Source of the DNA: Nocardia goodfellowii
GTDB lineage: Bacteria > Actinomycetota > Actinomycetes > Mycobacteriales > Mycobacteriaceae
Reading direction: 5' to 3'
Length of the DNA: 64,000 nt
Assembly (NCBI RefSeq): GCF_017875645.1
Contig: NZ_JAGGMR010000001.1
Span: forward strand, 1,488,001-1,552,000
Positions 8,668 through 17,462 of this stretch are shown here, in pieces. The translations under genes were made by a program, and so were the position numbers. A model generated the notes under the pieces. That model was not told the DNA's origin. It saw only the letters and a list, made by a program, of their open reading frames with translations, and ran no database searches. How positions within the stretch are numbered: the first letter of the stretch is position 1; every line of letters starts with the position of its first letter.

Positions 8668-9915
8668 TTGTCCGCAACACTCGCCAAGGGCCAGAACGGT
8701 CCGCTGGCCACCAACGATGTGGTGATCTCCGTCCAGCTCGCGGCGCCCGCGGACCTGTCCGCGCTGCTGGTAACCGAGCGCGGCAAGGTTCGCTCGGACG
8801 CGGACTTCGTGTTCTTCAATCAGCCCAGCGGTCCCGGGGTCAACCTGCAGCCCGCGCCCGCCGGTCAGCCCGCTTCGCTTGCGGTGTCGCTGAATTCGGT
8901 TCCGCCGGATATCGAGCAGATCCGCGCCGTGATCACGCTGGACGACGCGTCCAGCAATTTCGGCCAGTTCCCCCCGCCCACGGCGCTCGTCTCGGATTCC
9001 AGCGGCAACCAGCTGTTCGAATACCAGATCACCGGATTGCAGAGCGAGTCCATCGTCATCGCGCTGGAGCTGTACCGGCGGCAGGGGTCCTGGAAGGTGC
9101 GCGCGGTCGGGCAGGGCTACGCCGGTGGTTTCGCCGCGCTGGTCACCGATCACGGTGTGACCGTCGAGGATTCCGCGTCCTCCGCCGCCGCCCAGGCCAG
9201 CCCGCCGCCGGTGAACCCGCCGACCTACCCGCCGCAGCAGCAGTACGCCCCGCCCGCCGGACAGAGCTACCCGCCGCCGACCCAGCAGGCCCCGGCGCCG
9301 CAGTCCACCGGCGAGGTCAGTCTCAGCAAGGACCGCTCGGTCAGCCTGGTGAAGGGCCAGCGGGTCACGCTGCGCAAAGAGGGCGGCGCCGCACTGACTT
9401 TCGTGAAGATGGGCCTGGGCTGGGATCCGGTGCAGACCCGCGGCATGTTCGGCAATCGCACCGTCGACATCGACCTGGACGCCTCGGTGATCATGTTCGC
9501 CGACGCCAACCCGGCGGATTACGCCTACTACGGCCAGCTTTCGTCCAAAGACGGCTCGGTCCGGCACCAGGGCGACAACCTCACCGGTGAGGGTGAGGGC
9601 GACGACGAGATGATCCTGGTCGACCTGACCCGCATCCCCGCGCACATCAGCACGCTGATCTTCATCGTGACCTCCTACAAGGGCCACACCTTCGAGCAGG
9701 TGCAGAATGCGTTCTGCCGCTTGATCGACGGCATCAACAACGCCGAGCTGGCGCGCTACACGCTGGCCGGCGGCATGGCGTTCACCGGGATGGCGATGGC
9801 GAAGGTGTACCGGGCCGGGGCGGACTGGAAAATGCAGGCGCTCGGTGAGGGCTTCCAGGCCAAGCATCCGGGTGAGGCGATTCCGCAGCTCGGCCGCTTC
9901 CTGTCGGCGAACTAG
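8668..9915 (+). CDS. TerD family protein with two TerD domains
   Basis: 415 residues. The N-terminal TerD domain (about 1-170) keeps DADFVFFNQPSGPGV and the closing WKVRAVGQGYAGG. The linker (about 175-215) is Pro/Gln-rich. The C-terminal domain is canonical: DIDLDASVIMF, HQGDNLTGEGEGDDEMI and ELARYTLAGG carry the acidic residues that bind calcium in TerD structures. The first domain lacks the DLDAS strand, so only the second is expected to bind metal. The start is TTG, chosen because GAAGG sits seven bases upstream and the homologous N-terminus begins there. TerD proteins act in tellurite, oxidative and phage stress responses through an incompletely understood mechanism. Confidence 0.88.
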   Translation: MSATLAKGQNGPLATNDVVISVQLAAPADLSALLVTERGKVRSDADFVFFNQPSGPGVNLQPAPAGQPASLAVSLNSVPPDIEQIRAVITLDDASSNFGQFPPPTALVSDSSGNQLFEYQITGLQSESIVIALELYRRQGSWKVRAVGQGYAGGFAALVTDHGVTVEDSASSAAAQASPPPVNPPTYPPQQQYAPPAGQSYPPPTQQAPAPQSTGEVSLSKDRSVSLVKGQRVTLRKEGGAALTFVKMGLGWDPVQTRGMFGNRTVDIDLDASVIMFADANPADYAYYGQLSSKDGSVRHQGDNLTGEGEGDDEMILVDLTRIPAHISTLIFIVTSYKGHTFEQVQNAFCRLIDGINNAELARYTLAGGMAFTGMAMAKVYRAGADWKMQALGEGFQAKHPGEAIPQLGRFLSAN

Positions 9916-9947
9916 CCGCTTCGGCGCGACACAGCGGGGGACACCAC

Positions 9948-11528
9948 ATGATTCAGCTCAGGGCCGGTCAGAACACGCCGTTGACCGCGGACGTCATCAG
10001 TTTCGGTGCGAAAGCCTCGGCGGCACTGGATGTCTCCGCGCTGGTGGTGGCGGAGAACCTGCGGGTGTTCGACACCGGCGACTTCGTCTTCTACAACCAG
10101 ACCGCCACGGCGGGAGTGCGACTGGCCGATGACGAGGTGCGGGTCACGCTGTCGCAGGTGCGGGCCGACGCCAAGGCGGTGCTGCTCGTGGTCAGCGCCG
10201 ACCCGGCGCCGCTGGGCGGGCTCGGGCCGGTGACGGCGGCGTTGTCCGAGAACGGAAGCGTGACAGCCGAATTCGCGATCACGCCGCTGGCGGGGGAGAT
10301 CGCGCTGATCTGTCTCGAGGTGTATCGCCGGGGTATGGCGTGGAAGGTGCGCGCGGTCGGCCAGGGGTACTCCGGTGGTCTCCCGGTGCTGCTGACAGCG
10401 CACGGCGTCGAGGTGGATCACCCGGGGCCGGACGCGCACGTGCGATCCGCGCAGGCCGCCACCCCGCACGGCGCCGACCAGGGCGCGATCGCCGGCCCGC
10501 AGCAGGCCGAGCACTCGGCGGGCGCACCACTGGAGATGACCCACGGGGTGGAACGCCTCTGGATGATCTTCGAGGACGCCGCCCGCTCGGCCGCCGCCCT
10601 CATCGCCGCGCGCGACTACGCCACCGACCGGCTGGACGAGGAGCTGTCCGCGGCCGTCTCGGACCCGGCCACCCGCAACAGCCCGGCCGGTGCGGCCGCC
10701 CGGCAAGCGGCGCATCAGCGCTACGAGGACCTGATCGCCACCGCCGAGGCGAACCATCGCCGCGACAGCGAACACCTCATCCGGGAACTAGCCGACGCCG
10801 ACAATCAGCTGCCGCCCGCGCTGGCCTCCTGGGACTCGGCCGCCTGGGACCGCCCGGCCGCCAAGTCCGACGGCATCCGTCTCGGCGAGCTGTACGCGGA
10901 AGAGCGTGGGCCACTGCGGATTCCGTACTGCGTCCCGGTGCCCCTGACCAGGCCGCTGTGGATCGATACCGAGCGCTCCGCGGCGGTCGTCCCGGTGGTC
11001 GGCGCGCTCCTGGCCCGGCTGCGCGCCGCCGACCCCACCCGCCGCTGCCGCCTCGACGTGATCGACCTGTCCGGCGCGTTCACCGGACTGATCGCCCCAC
11101 TGCTCCCGCTGCTGAACGGCCCGGTGGTCACCGACCACAGCGAGATCTCGCCCCGTATCAAAGCCCTCGCCGACCAGGCCGAACTCGCCGAAATGGCATA
11201 CAACAGCGACAATTTCACCCCACCGGCCGAGCATCGAGTGCTGATCGCCGCGGATTTCCCGCACGGTTACCAGCCTGTCGACGCGCAGCGCATCGGCGCG
11301 CTCATGCTGCGCGGCGATCTGATCGGGTTGTCCATCATGATCGTCGGCACCGACGAATCCGAATCCGAGGACGAGACCATCGCGGTCCTGTCCCAGGCCT
11401 GCCGTCACCTGCCGACGCTCTCGGACACCCCCATGTTCGATCCGTGGACCGGCAGCGCGTGGCGGCTCGAACTCGACCTGCTCCCGCCCGACCCGCATCG
11501 GCAAGCCCGGCTGCTGCGCGTCGACTAG
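9948..11528 (+). CDS. TerD domain protein with a degenerate FtsK-like C-terminal domain
   Basis: 526 residues. The N-terminal domain (1-160) resembles the first TerD domain of the upstream gene: TGDFVFYNQTATAGV and WKVRAVGQGYSGG. A helical, probably coiled-coil stretch follows (about 190-290). The C-terminal third resembles the FtsK/SpoIIIE-like fold of actinobacterial Ter-linked ATPases: IDTERSAAVVPVVGALLARL, DVIDLSGAFTGLIAPL, and HRVLIAADFPHGYQP in the Walker B position. I see no Walker A motif, so it is probably a non-hydrolysing domain. It starts 32 bases after the previous gene and ends with a stop sharing the tetranucleotide CTAG with the convergent GT87 gene. Confidence 0.78.
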   Translation: MIQLRAGQNTPLTADVISFGAKASAALDVSALVVAENLRVFDTGDFVFYNQTATAGVRLADDEVRVTLSQVRADAKAVLLVVSADPAPLGGLGPVTAALSENGSVTAEFAITPLAGEIALICLEVYRRGMAWKVRAVGQGYSGGLPVLLTAHGVEVDHPGPDAHVRSAQAATPHGADQGAIAGPQQAEHSAGAPLEMTHGVERLWMIFEDAARSAAALIAARDYATDRLDEELSAAVSDPATRNSPAGAAARQAAHQRYEDLIATAEANHRRDSEHLIRELADADNQLPPALASWDSAAWDRPAAKSDGIRLGELYAEERGPLRIPYCVPVPLTRPLWIDTERSAAVVPVVGALLARLRAADPTRRCRLDVIDLSGAFTGLIAPLLPLLNGPVVTDHSEISPRIKALADQAELAEMAYNSDNFTPPAEHRVLIAADFPHGYQPVDAQRIGALMLRGDLIGLSIMIVGTDESESEDETIAVLSQACRHLPTLSDTPMFDPWTGSAWRLELDLLPPDPHRQARLLRVD

Positions 11529-13339
11529 CGGCGGAGCTGCTCCACGGGCCGCGCCGGGTGGTGGTCGCGCACCGAATCCCACGGACGCAACCACTCCGGC
11601 AGCCACGGCAGCAGCGGATCGGGCGCACGATCGGCGACCCCGCCGACCGGATCGTCCACGAAATCGCGGCGTACCAGGTCTTGTTCGGGGTGATAGACCT
11701 GCCAGACGATCAACGCGCACAACCCCAGCACGGCGAGGTCGCGGAGCGCGACGGTGCCGGTGAACCACTGCTCCGGCAAGCCTTTTCGATCCAGCCCGAG
11801 GTAGTAGAACATCCGCGGCACCCACACCAGCGCGTCGATTGTCATCCAGGCCAGCAGGATTCGGCGATGCGGCAGCGCCAGCACGGCCAGCGGCACCAGC
11901 CACAGCGAGTACTGCGGACTCCACACCTTGTTGGTCAGCAGGAACGCCGCCACCACCAGAAAGCACAGTTGCGCCAGTCGCGGCCGCTTCGGCGCGGTCA
12001 GCGCGAGATAGGCGATGAGCAGGCAGGCCAGGACGAACAGCACCAGCGACACCGTGTTCAGCACGGTGGGCGGCTGTCCGTGCTCCAGCGGCCCGTCGAA
12101 CCCGCTCCACCCCGTGAACGAGGTGATCACGTTGTAGATCGAGTCCGGGTCCGCGTGCCGGGTGGTGTTGAGCCGGAAGAACTCTCGCCACCCGTCGGGG
12201 AACAGCAACGCGATCGGCAGGTTCACCAGTAGCCAGGTGCCCAATGCCGCGCCCACCGCCACTCCGGCGGCGCCGAGCGGGCGCACGCTCACAAGCCGGA
12301 CGCGGGAAGGTGTCTCACGGATCCAGGTCAGTGCGGCCGCACCGCTGTCGATATCGCGCAGTCGCTGTCCGAACCGGGAACTCGGGGTCCGATGCATCGG
12401 ATCCACCCGCAGGCACAGCACCACGATCGGCCCGAGCAGCAGCAGCGGATACAGTTTCGCCGCGCCGCCCAGCCCGAGCAGTACGCCGGCGAGTACCGGC
12501 CGCCGGCGCGCCCAGGCCAGCAGACCGGTCGCCGCGAAGGCGGTCGCGAGCGCGTCGAAATTGGTGAACGCGTGCACGATGACCAGCGGGGAGCAGGCGA
12601 TCAGCGCCACGTCCCAGATCCGCCGACCGGCCAGCGAGGCCGACGCCCACACCGTCACCAGCCAGGCCAGCGCCAACCCGAGCGCGATCACGTTGAAGTA
12701 GATGACCACCTGCAGCGCGCCGGGTAACGGCGAGGCGTCCCAGGACTTGGCGAGCTGCATCCCCAGGTACTGGTACAGCCCGGACAGCACCGGATACTCC
12801 ATGTACCGGGTCTCGACCCCGCCGTCGGGCCGCTCCTCGGTCCACTTCTTCTTGTACGGGAACGCGCCCTCGTCCAGCCGCTCCGCCCCGTACAGCGGCA
12901 CGGTGTCGGAGTAGCACATGGCGGTGTACTGGCGTCCGTTGTTCCAGTCCAGCATCGGCCGCCCGTCCGAGGCGGTCGTCTGCTGGATACACGGCGACTT
13001 CGCCGCCCAGCCGAGCGCCAGGAAGAACACGGTGAACAGGAACAGCACCCGCAGCGGCGTCCAGAACCGGGCGCGCCCGATCAGCGCGTGATCGCCGACC
13101 GGGCCACCCACCACCGTGGACAGCTGCGCCGTCAGGGAGTCGTTGCGGCTCGGCCGATCTCGTCCATCGGCCGACCGCAGATCCGGCGCCGGGGGCCCGG
13201 CGAACACATACCGCGCACCCGGATGGTCCGCCTCGACGAGCTCCTGCCCCCCACTGGACAGCGGCACACTCCCATTCGTCCGCGCGTCCGTCAGTTGCTG
13301 ATCCACGGCACCCGAGGTTACAGGCGCATCAGTAGACAC
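11525..13339 (-). CDS. GT87-family (DUF2029) polytopic membrane glycosyltransferase
   Basis: 604 residues. A cytoplasmic N-terminal region of about 100 residues precedes about ten transmembrane segments. EYPVLSGLYQYLG and the FTNFDALATAF / GLGGAAKLYPLLLL segments are typical of GT-C enzymes of the GT87 type, which use polyprenyl-phosphate sugar donors on the outer membrane face. In Mycobacterium tuberculosis the corresponding gene (Rv0051) also lies beside ponA1, so the call is supported by synteny. The sugar added is not known; lipomannan or arabinogalactan modification is plausible. The start is GTG with AGGGG-like sequence just upstream. It lies 21 bases after ponA1 and is probably cotranscribed with it. 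Confidence 0.82.
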   Translation of the reverse strand: MSTDAPVTSGAVDQQLTDARTNGSVPLSSGGQELVEADHPGARYVFAGPPAPDLRSADGRDRPSRNDSLTAQLSTVVGGPVGDHALIGRARFWTPLRVLFLFTVFFLALGWAAKSPCIQQTTASDGRPMLDWNNGRQYTAMCYSDTVPLYGAERLDEGAFPYKKKWTEERPDGGVETRYMEYPVLSGLYQYLGMQLAKSWDASPLPGALQVVIYFNVIALGLALAWLVTVWASASLAGRRIWDVALIACSPLVIVHAFTNFDALATAFAATGLLAWARRRPVLAGVLLGLGGAAKLYPLLLLGPIVVLCLRVDPMHRTPSSRFGQRLRDIDSGAAALTWIRETPSRVRLVSVRPLGAAGVAVGAALGTWLLVNLPIALLFPDGWREFFRLNTTRHADPDSIYNVITSFTGWSGFDGPLEHGQPPTVLNTVSLVLFVLACLLIAYLALTAPKRPRLAQLCFLVVAAFLLTNKVWSPQYSLWLVPLAVLALPHRRILLAWMTIDALVWVPRMFYYLGLDRKGLPEQWFTGTVALRDLAVLGLCALIVWQVYHPEQDLVRRDFVDDPVGGVADRAPDPLLPWLPEWLRPWDSVRDHHPARPVEQLRR

Positions 13340-13360
13340 CCCTCGACAACCTCAGCGCGC

Positions 13361-16267
13361 CTACCGTTCCCGAGTTGTCGGCTGCGTCTGGTTTCCGTTG
13401 CCGTTCCCGTTGTTGCTCGGACGCTGTGAATTCGTCGTGGTCGGCTGTGCGCCGTCGGTCGGCGCGACCGGCTGGCCGGGCAGCGGACCGGAATCCGGGG
13501 TTTCCGGCAGCTCCTGTTGCTGCTGTTGTTGCTGCTGCGGCTGCTGGACGCCGGGCACCGGGATGGTGATGCCGGGCAGGATCTCCACCTGGCTCGGCAC
13601 GATCACCGGCGGCACGAACTGCTGCTGGGTGCTGGAGGGCGCGGTGTAGGGCGCGGACCACTCCGGCACACCGGCCTGGCCCTTGATCGGGGCCGGCTTC
13701 GGGAAGGTCTCATTGGGGGTGCCCGAGAGCGCACCGTCCATGGTGGCTTTCCAGATGTCCGACGGCAGACCCGAACCGTAGATCATGCCGCCCTGGTAGT
13801 TGCGCAGCTTGGAGTTGTCGACGCTGCCGACCCACACCGCGGTGGACAGCGACGGCGTGTAGCCGACCATCCAGGCGTCCTTATTCTCGCCGGTATCGCC
13901 GAGCTGGGCGGTGCCGGTCTTGGCGGCGGACTCCCGGCCGTTGGCCAGCTGGTGGTTGCGCGACCAGGCCGCGATCGGCTTCATCGCCGCGGTGACGTTG
14001 TCCGCGACGGCCGCGGAAATCCGCTGCTCGCCGGGGACCTCACCGCGGTCCAGCAAGACCTGTCCGTCCGCGCTGACGACCTTGGTCACGAAATGCGGCG
14101 CGTGGTAGACGCCCGAAGCCGCGAAAGTCGCGAACACCGAGGCCATATCGAGCGGCCGAGCCTGGTACTGGCCCAGCACGATGCCGTTGTTCGGGCCGGA
14201 GCCGTCCGGCTCGGAGAGCGTCTTGCCCACGCCCGGAAGGGTTTCCGGGATACCGAGCTTGTGGCCCATGTCCGCGATCTTCTTCGGGCCGTTGCCCATG
14301 TCCAGCTGCATCCGGTAGAAGCTGGTGTTCAGCGAGCGCTTCATCGCCTCGGCGATCGTGCACATACCGCACTGCTCGCCTTCCACATTGGTGATCTTGA
14401 TGCCGTTCACGGTCAGCGGCGAGCTGTCGTACATCTGCGACAGCGGAACGCCCTGCTCCAGGTTCGCGGCCAAGCCGATCGCCTTGAACGCCGAGCCGGT
14501 CTGCAGCGGGGCATTCGCGTAATCCCAGCCCTGACCGTCGGTGCCGCCGTAGTAGGCCCGCACCGCACCGGTGCGCGGATCGATCGACACCGACGCGGTG
14601 CGCAGCTGCTCGGGCTCACCCTGCATCTTCTTGGTCGCGGCATCCACCGCGGCCTGCTGCATCTTCGGGTCGATGGTGGTGGTGATCTTCAGGCCCTCGG
14701 TGTTGAGCTCGTGCTCACTGATGCCGGCGGCGGCGAGCTCCTTGAGCACCTGGGCTTTGACCAGGCCCTCGGGTCCGGAATCCTGGGACTTGTCCCGGGT
14801 CGAGGCGAGCGGCACCACGGTCGGGTACTGCATACCCTGGCGCTCGGTACTCGCCAGGTTGCCCATGTCGACCATGCCGTCGAGCACATAACCCCAGCGC
14901 GATTTCGCGCCCTCGGGGTTCTTCTCCGGGTCCAGCGCCGACGGCAGCTGAATGGTGGCGGCCAGCACCGCGCCCTCGGGGACGCTGAGTTCCTGCACCG
15001 GCTTACCGAAATAGGCCTTGGCCGCCGCGTCGATACCGTATGCGCCGCGACCGAAGTAGATGGTGTTCAGATACGCGGTGAGAATCTCGTCCTTGCTCCA
15101 CTGCCGCGCCATCTTCGCCGAGATGACGAGCTCGCGCAGCTTACGGGTGTACGAGCGTTCGTCACCGACCATCGCGTTCTTCACGTACTGCTGGGTGATG
15201 GTCGAGCCACCACCGGCGCTTTCCTTGCCCATGAGGTTGTCGCGGGCGGCGCGCGCGAAGCCGGAGATGGAGAAACCCGGGTTGGTGTAGAAATCCCGGT
15301 CCTCGGCGGCGATCACCGCGTTGCGGACGTGCGGCGGGATCTGATCGATGGTGACGTCGGTGCGGTTGCCCTCCGGCGGCACCACCTTGCTGAGCACGGT
15401 CTCGCCGTCGTTGCCGTAGATGAAGGCGACCTGATTGTTCTTCAGATCACCGGGCTTGGGCACCGACACCGAGGAGTAGGCGATCAGGAACGCGGTGCTC
15501 GGCACCACGATGGCCAGCGCCATCAGCACATACAGGGTGCGGCGCACGATCTTCCACGGCGACCGCTTGCGCTGGGCGGGACGGCGCTTGCCGGGGCCGT
15601 CGTCGCCGCCGTCACCACCGCGGCCGCCGCGGCGCGGCGGGGGACCGGACGGCGGACCGCCCGCTGTCACCCGGCGCTCGCCGGAAGTCGGACCGGTCGG
15701 ACGGCTGTTGCGACCCGTGCGCTCGACACCGGGACGATTATCGCGGCCGGGACGGTCGGCGCCGGGACGCTCGGTCGCCGGGCGCGGCGCTGTCACCGGG
15801 CGCGAACCCGTCGCGGGACGCGCGCCGGCGCCCGCCTCGGGACGTCGATTGCGTTCGGCCACAGCCTCACTCAGCGAACCCGGACGACCCGGGTTCGGAA
15901 GCTTTTGAGTGGCCTGCGGATTGGGTGCGCCCTGGGGCGGCCGGCCTTGCGGCGGGCGACCCTGGGGCGGGCGGCCCTGCGGCGGCGGGCCCTGGGGCGG
16001 GCGACCCTGCGGCGGCGGACCCTGCCGCGGTGGCATGGGATTACGCGGTCCACCCTGCGGCGGCGGTGGATTCTGATCGCCGCGCGGATTCCGCTCCCGC
16101 GGGTCCCGCGCGTGTGGCGGGGGCAGCGGGCGGAAACCGGGTGGGGGACCCTGCCGTCGCTCCGGGGAGCCGGGAGCCGGATGTGAACCTCGCTGTGGAC
16201 GGCCGCCGTGCGGATCATCGCCGTAGGGGGAAGTCTCGTAAGGCGAATTCACTGACAAGATCTCCAT
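13361..16267 (-). CDS. ponA1: Bifunctional penicillin-binding protein PonA1 (GT51 transglycosylase / transpeptidase)
   Basis: 968 residues. The cytoplasmic N-terminus of about 245 residues is very rich in Pro, Arg and Gly and is followed by one membrane anchor (VLMALAIVVPSTAFLIAY). The GT51 domain shows EDRDFYTNPGFS, GGSTITQQYVKN and RKLRELVISAKMARQWSKDE. The transpeptidase has SxxK in TGSAFKAIG, SxN in RSLNTS and KTG in SAAKTGTAQLG. The periplasmic tail is Pro/Gln-rich with a polyglutamine run. It polymerises and crosslinks peptidoglycan at the membrane. The position next to GT87, DUF5318, padR and ino1 matches mycobacterial ponA1. An in-frame GTG six codons downstream is an alternative start. 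Confidence 0.93.
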   Translation of the reverse strand: MEILSVNSPYETSPYGDDPHGGRPQRGSHPAPGSPERRQGPPPGFRPLPPPHARDPRERNPRGDQNPPPPQGGPRNPMPPRQGPPPQGRPPQGPPPQGRPPQGRPPQGRPPQGAPNPQATQKLPNPGRPGSLSEAVAERNRRPEAGAGARPATGSRPVTAPRPATERPGADRPGRDNRPGVERTGRNSRPTGPTSGERRVTAGGPPSGPPPRRGGRGGDGGDDGPGKRRPAQRKRSPWKIVRRTLYVLMALAIVVPSTAFLIAYSSVSVPKPGDLKNNQVAFIYGNDGETVLSKVVPPEGNRTDVTIDQIPPHVRNAVIAAEDRDFYTNPGFSISGFARAARDNLMGKESAGGGSTITQQYVKNAMVGDERSYTRKLRELVISAKMARQWSKDEILTAYLNTIYFGRGAYGIDAAAKAYFGKPVQELSVPEGAVLAATIQLPSALDPEKNPEGAKSRWGYVLDGMVDMGNLASTERQGMQYPTVVPLASTRDKSQDSGPEGLVKAQVLKELAAAGISEHELNTEGLKITTTIDPKMQQAAVDAATKKMQGEPEQLRTASVSIDPRTGAVRAYYGGTDGQGWDYANAPLQTGSAFKAIGLAANLEQGVPLSQMYDSSPLTVNGIKITNVEGEQCGMCTIAEAMKRSLNTSFYRMQLDMGNGPKKIADMGHKLGIPETLPGVGKTLSEPDGSGPNNGIVLGQYQARPLDMASVFATFAASGVYHAPHFVTKVVSADGQVLLDRGEVPGEQRISAAVADNVTAAMKPIAAWSRNHQLANGRESAAKTGTAQLGDTGENKDAWMVGYTPSLSTAVWVGSVDNSKLRNYQGGMIYGSGLPSDIWKATMDGALSGTPNETFPKPAPIKGQAGVPEWSAPYTAPSSTQQQFVPPVIVPSQVEILPGITIPVPGVQQPQQQQQQQQELPETPDSGPLPGQPVAPTDGAQPTTTNSQRPSNNGNGNGNQTQPTTRER
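13512..13547. repeat. Polyglutamine-coding CAG/CAA run at the PonA1 C-terminus
   Basis: The coding strand is a near-pure run of CAG and CAA codons giving eight consecutive glutamines flanked by PQ. It lies in the disordered periplasmic tail after the transpeptidase domain. Simple codon repeats of this kind vary in length between strains. Confidence 0.8.
15930..16045. repeat. Tandem Pro-Pro-Gln-Gly-Arg-Pro repeats in the PonA1 cytoplasmic region
   Basis: The coding strand carries about seven imperfect copies of a unit encoding PPQGRPPQG or PPPQG. The repeat makes part of the disordered cationic N-terminus. In mycobacterial PonA1 this region is phosphorylated and regulates polar growth (established knowledge); whether that applies here is inference. 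Confidence 0.75.
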
Positions 16268-16333
16268 AACTCGTATCGGACTGCGGGTCTTCGGGTCTGG
16301 CGGCCGTGGCCGACGCCCGCGTTCGCGGTTAGC

Positions 16334-16741
16334 TCATTCGGCGGCAGTACGCCGGTTCGCGCGGCGCCGTGTCGGGGCCGGAGCCGTGCCGAGCACGTAG
16401 GACTGCACCAGATGATTCCAGCTGCAGGTCCGGCATACCTCGACGACATGAACCGAGAATTCCGACCGCGTCTCGGCGAGACGCACCAGCTCCTCGGGGG
16501 TACGAGCGGACCCGGCTGCCGGTCCGAGCTCGTCACCGTAGACCCAGGATACGAGTGTCAGCTGCTCTTTCCTGCAGATAGGGCACGTAACCTCGCTCCC
16601 CCGGCCGTGGAACTTGGCCGCACGCAGGAGGTAGGGATTCGCATCACATACCTCGGCGACGCCCACCCGGCCCGCATACACGTCAGCCAGCAACGACCGG
16701 CGCCGGAGCGCGTAGTCGACCACCTGCCGCTGAATAAGCAC
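16334..16741 (-). CDS. DUF5318 family protein (putative zinc ribbon)
   Basis: 135 residues from a GTG start that gives the conserved N-terminus VLIQRQVVDYALRRRSL. Two cysteine pairs, CPICRKEQLTLVSW and VCRTCSWNHLV, are arranged like a zinc ribbon. The C-terminal basic tail (RRRANRR) may contact nucleic acid or membrane lipid. The family is restricted to actinobacteria and sits beside ponA1 in mycobacteria (Rv0049-like). A longer reading to 16813 is open but would run into the padR operator and lacks conservation, so the GTG is preferred. It is transcribed in the same direction as ponA1, 66 bases upstream of it. Function unknown. Confidence 0.8.
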   Translation of the reverse strand: MLIQRQVVDYALRRRSLLADVYAGRVGVAEVCDANPYLLRAAKFHGRGSEVTCPICRKEQLTLVSWVYGDELGPAAGSARTPEELVRLAETRSEFSVHVVEVCRTCSWNHLVQSYVLGTAPAPTRRRANRRTAAE

Positions 16742-16812
16742 GGACCCCAGAGTACTGGTGAACCCCGAGTGCTGCCCTGGCCAGAGTGCGCCGTCACCTC
16801 GACGTGCGGGCA

Positions 16813-16833
16813 ACTATATCGGGACGATATAGT
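16813..16833. promoter_or_regulatory. Perfect palindromic operator, probably for PadR
   Basis: ACTATATCG at 16813-16821 and its exact complement CGATATAGT at 16825-16833 are separated by GGA. The AT-rich palindrome stands out in this GC-rich DNA. It lies between the divergent DUF5318 and padR starts, 53 bases before padR. PadR proteins commonly bind such AT-rich inverted repeats in their own promoters. Autoregulation of padR-ino1 and control of DUF5318 are inferred. Confidence 0.75.
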
Positions 16834-16886
16834 AGGCAATCGCATCTGTTGGTTAGGTCTGGACACAAGTCAGGGGGTGAAGCCCG

Positions 16887-17462
16887 ATGCTCGAGCTGGC
16901 AATCCTCGGGCTGCTCCTCGAAGCGCCCATGCACGGCTACGAGTTGCGCAAGCGGCTCACCGGTCTGCTCGGGCCGTTTCGGGCCTTCTCCTACGGGTCG
17001 CTCTATCCGACGCTGCGGCGCATGCAGGCCGACGGGTTGATCGACGAGGAGAACGTCGCGGGCGTCACCATGCGCCGCGCGCGACGGGTCTATCAACTGA
17101 CACCGCAGGGGCGGGAACGGTTCACCGAACTGCTTGCCGACACCGGCCCGCAGAACTACACCGATGACGGCTTCGGCGTCCACCTCGCCTTCTTCAACCG
17201 CACCCCCGCCGAGGCGCGGATGCGGATCTTGGAGGGCAGGCGCAGGCAGGTCGAGGAGCGCCGAGAGAGTCTGCGGGAAGCGATCAAGAAGGCCAGCGGG
17301 TCCCTGGATCGCTACACCCGGCAGCTGCACCAGCTCGGTCTGGAATCAAGCGAGCGCGAAGTGCGCTGGCTCAACGAGTTGATTGCGGCGGAGCAATCGA
17401 CGAGCTCGTCTGCCCAGAAGAATTCAGCACCACAGAAAGAGGGAAACACCGGCCATGAGTAG
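16887..17462 (+). CDS. PadR family transcriptional regulator
   Basis: 191 residues. The N-terminal winged helix is typical of Pad[21 protein letters not shown], then [18 protein letters not shown] and a wing ending [17 protein letters not shown]. The C-terminal half is a helical dimerisation region (PadR-like C-terminal or Vir type) rich in Glu and Arg. Its 3' end overlaps ino1 by eight bases, so translation of the two is coupled. A perfect palindrome upstream suggests autoregulation. The M. tuberculosis orthologous neighbourhood (Rv0047c beside ino1) supports a conserved link between this regulator and inositol synthesis. The effector is unknown. Confidence 0.88.
   Translation: MLELAILGLLLEAPMHGYELRKRLTGLLGPFRAFSYGSLYPTLRRMQADGLIDEENVAGVTMRRARRVYQLTPQGRERFTELLADTGPQNYTDDGFGVHLAFFNRTPAEARMRILEGRRRQVEERRESLREAIKKASGSLDRYTRQLHQLGLESSEREVRWLNELIAAEQSTSSSAQKNSAPQKEGNTGHE

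Noticed and set aside
13512..13547. Short periodic repeat as a possible CRISPR remnant
   Set aside because: It is a CAG/CAA codon run within ponA1 with no spacers.
13517..16186. Plus-strand open frame of nearly 900 codons opposite ponA1
   Set aside because: Mirror of the PBP coding sequence; its leucine/arginine repeats come from the proline-rich and polyglutamine codons read backwards.
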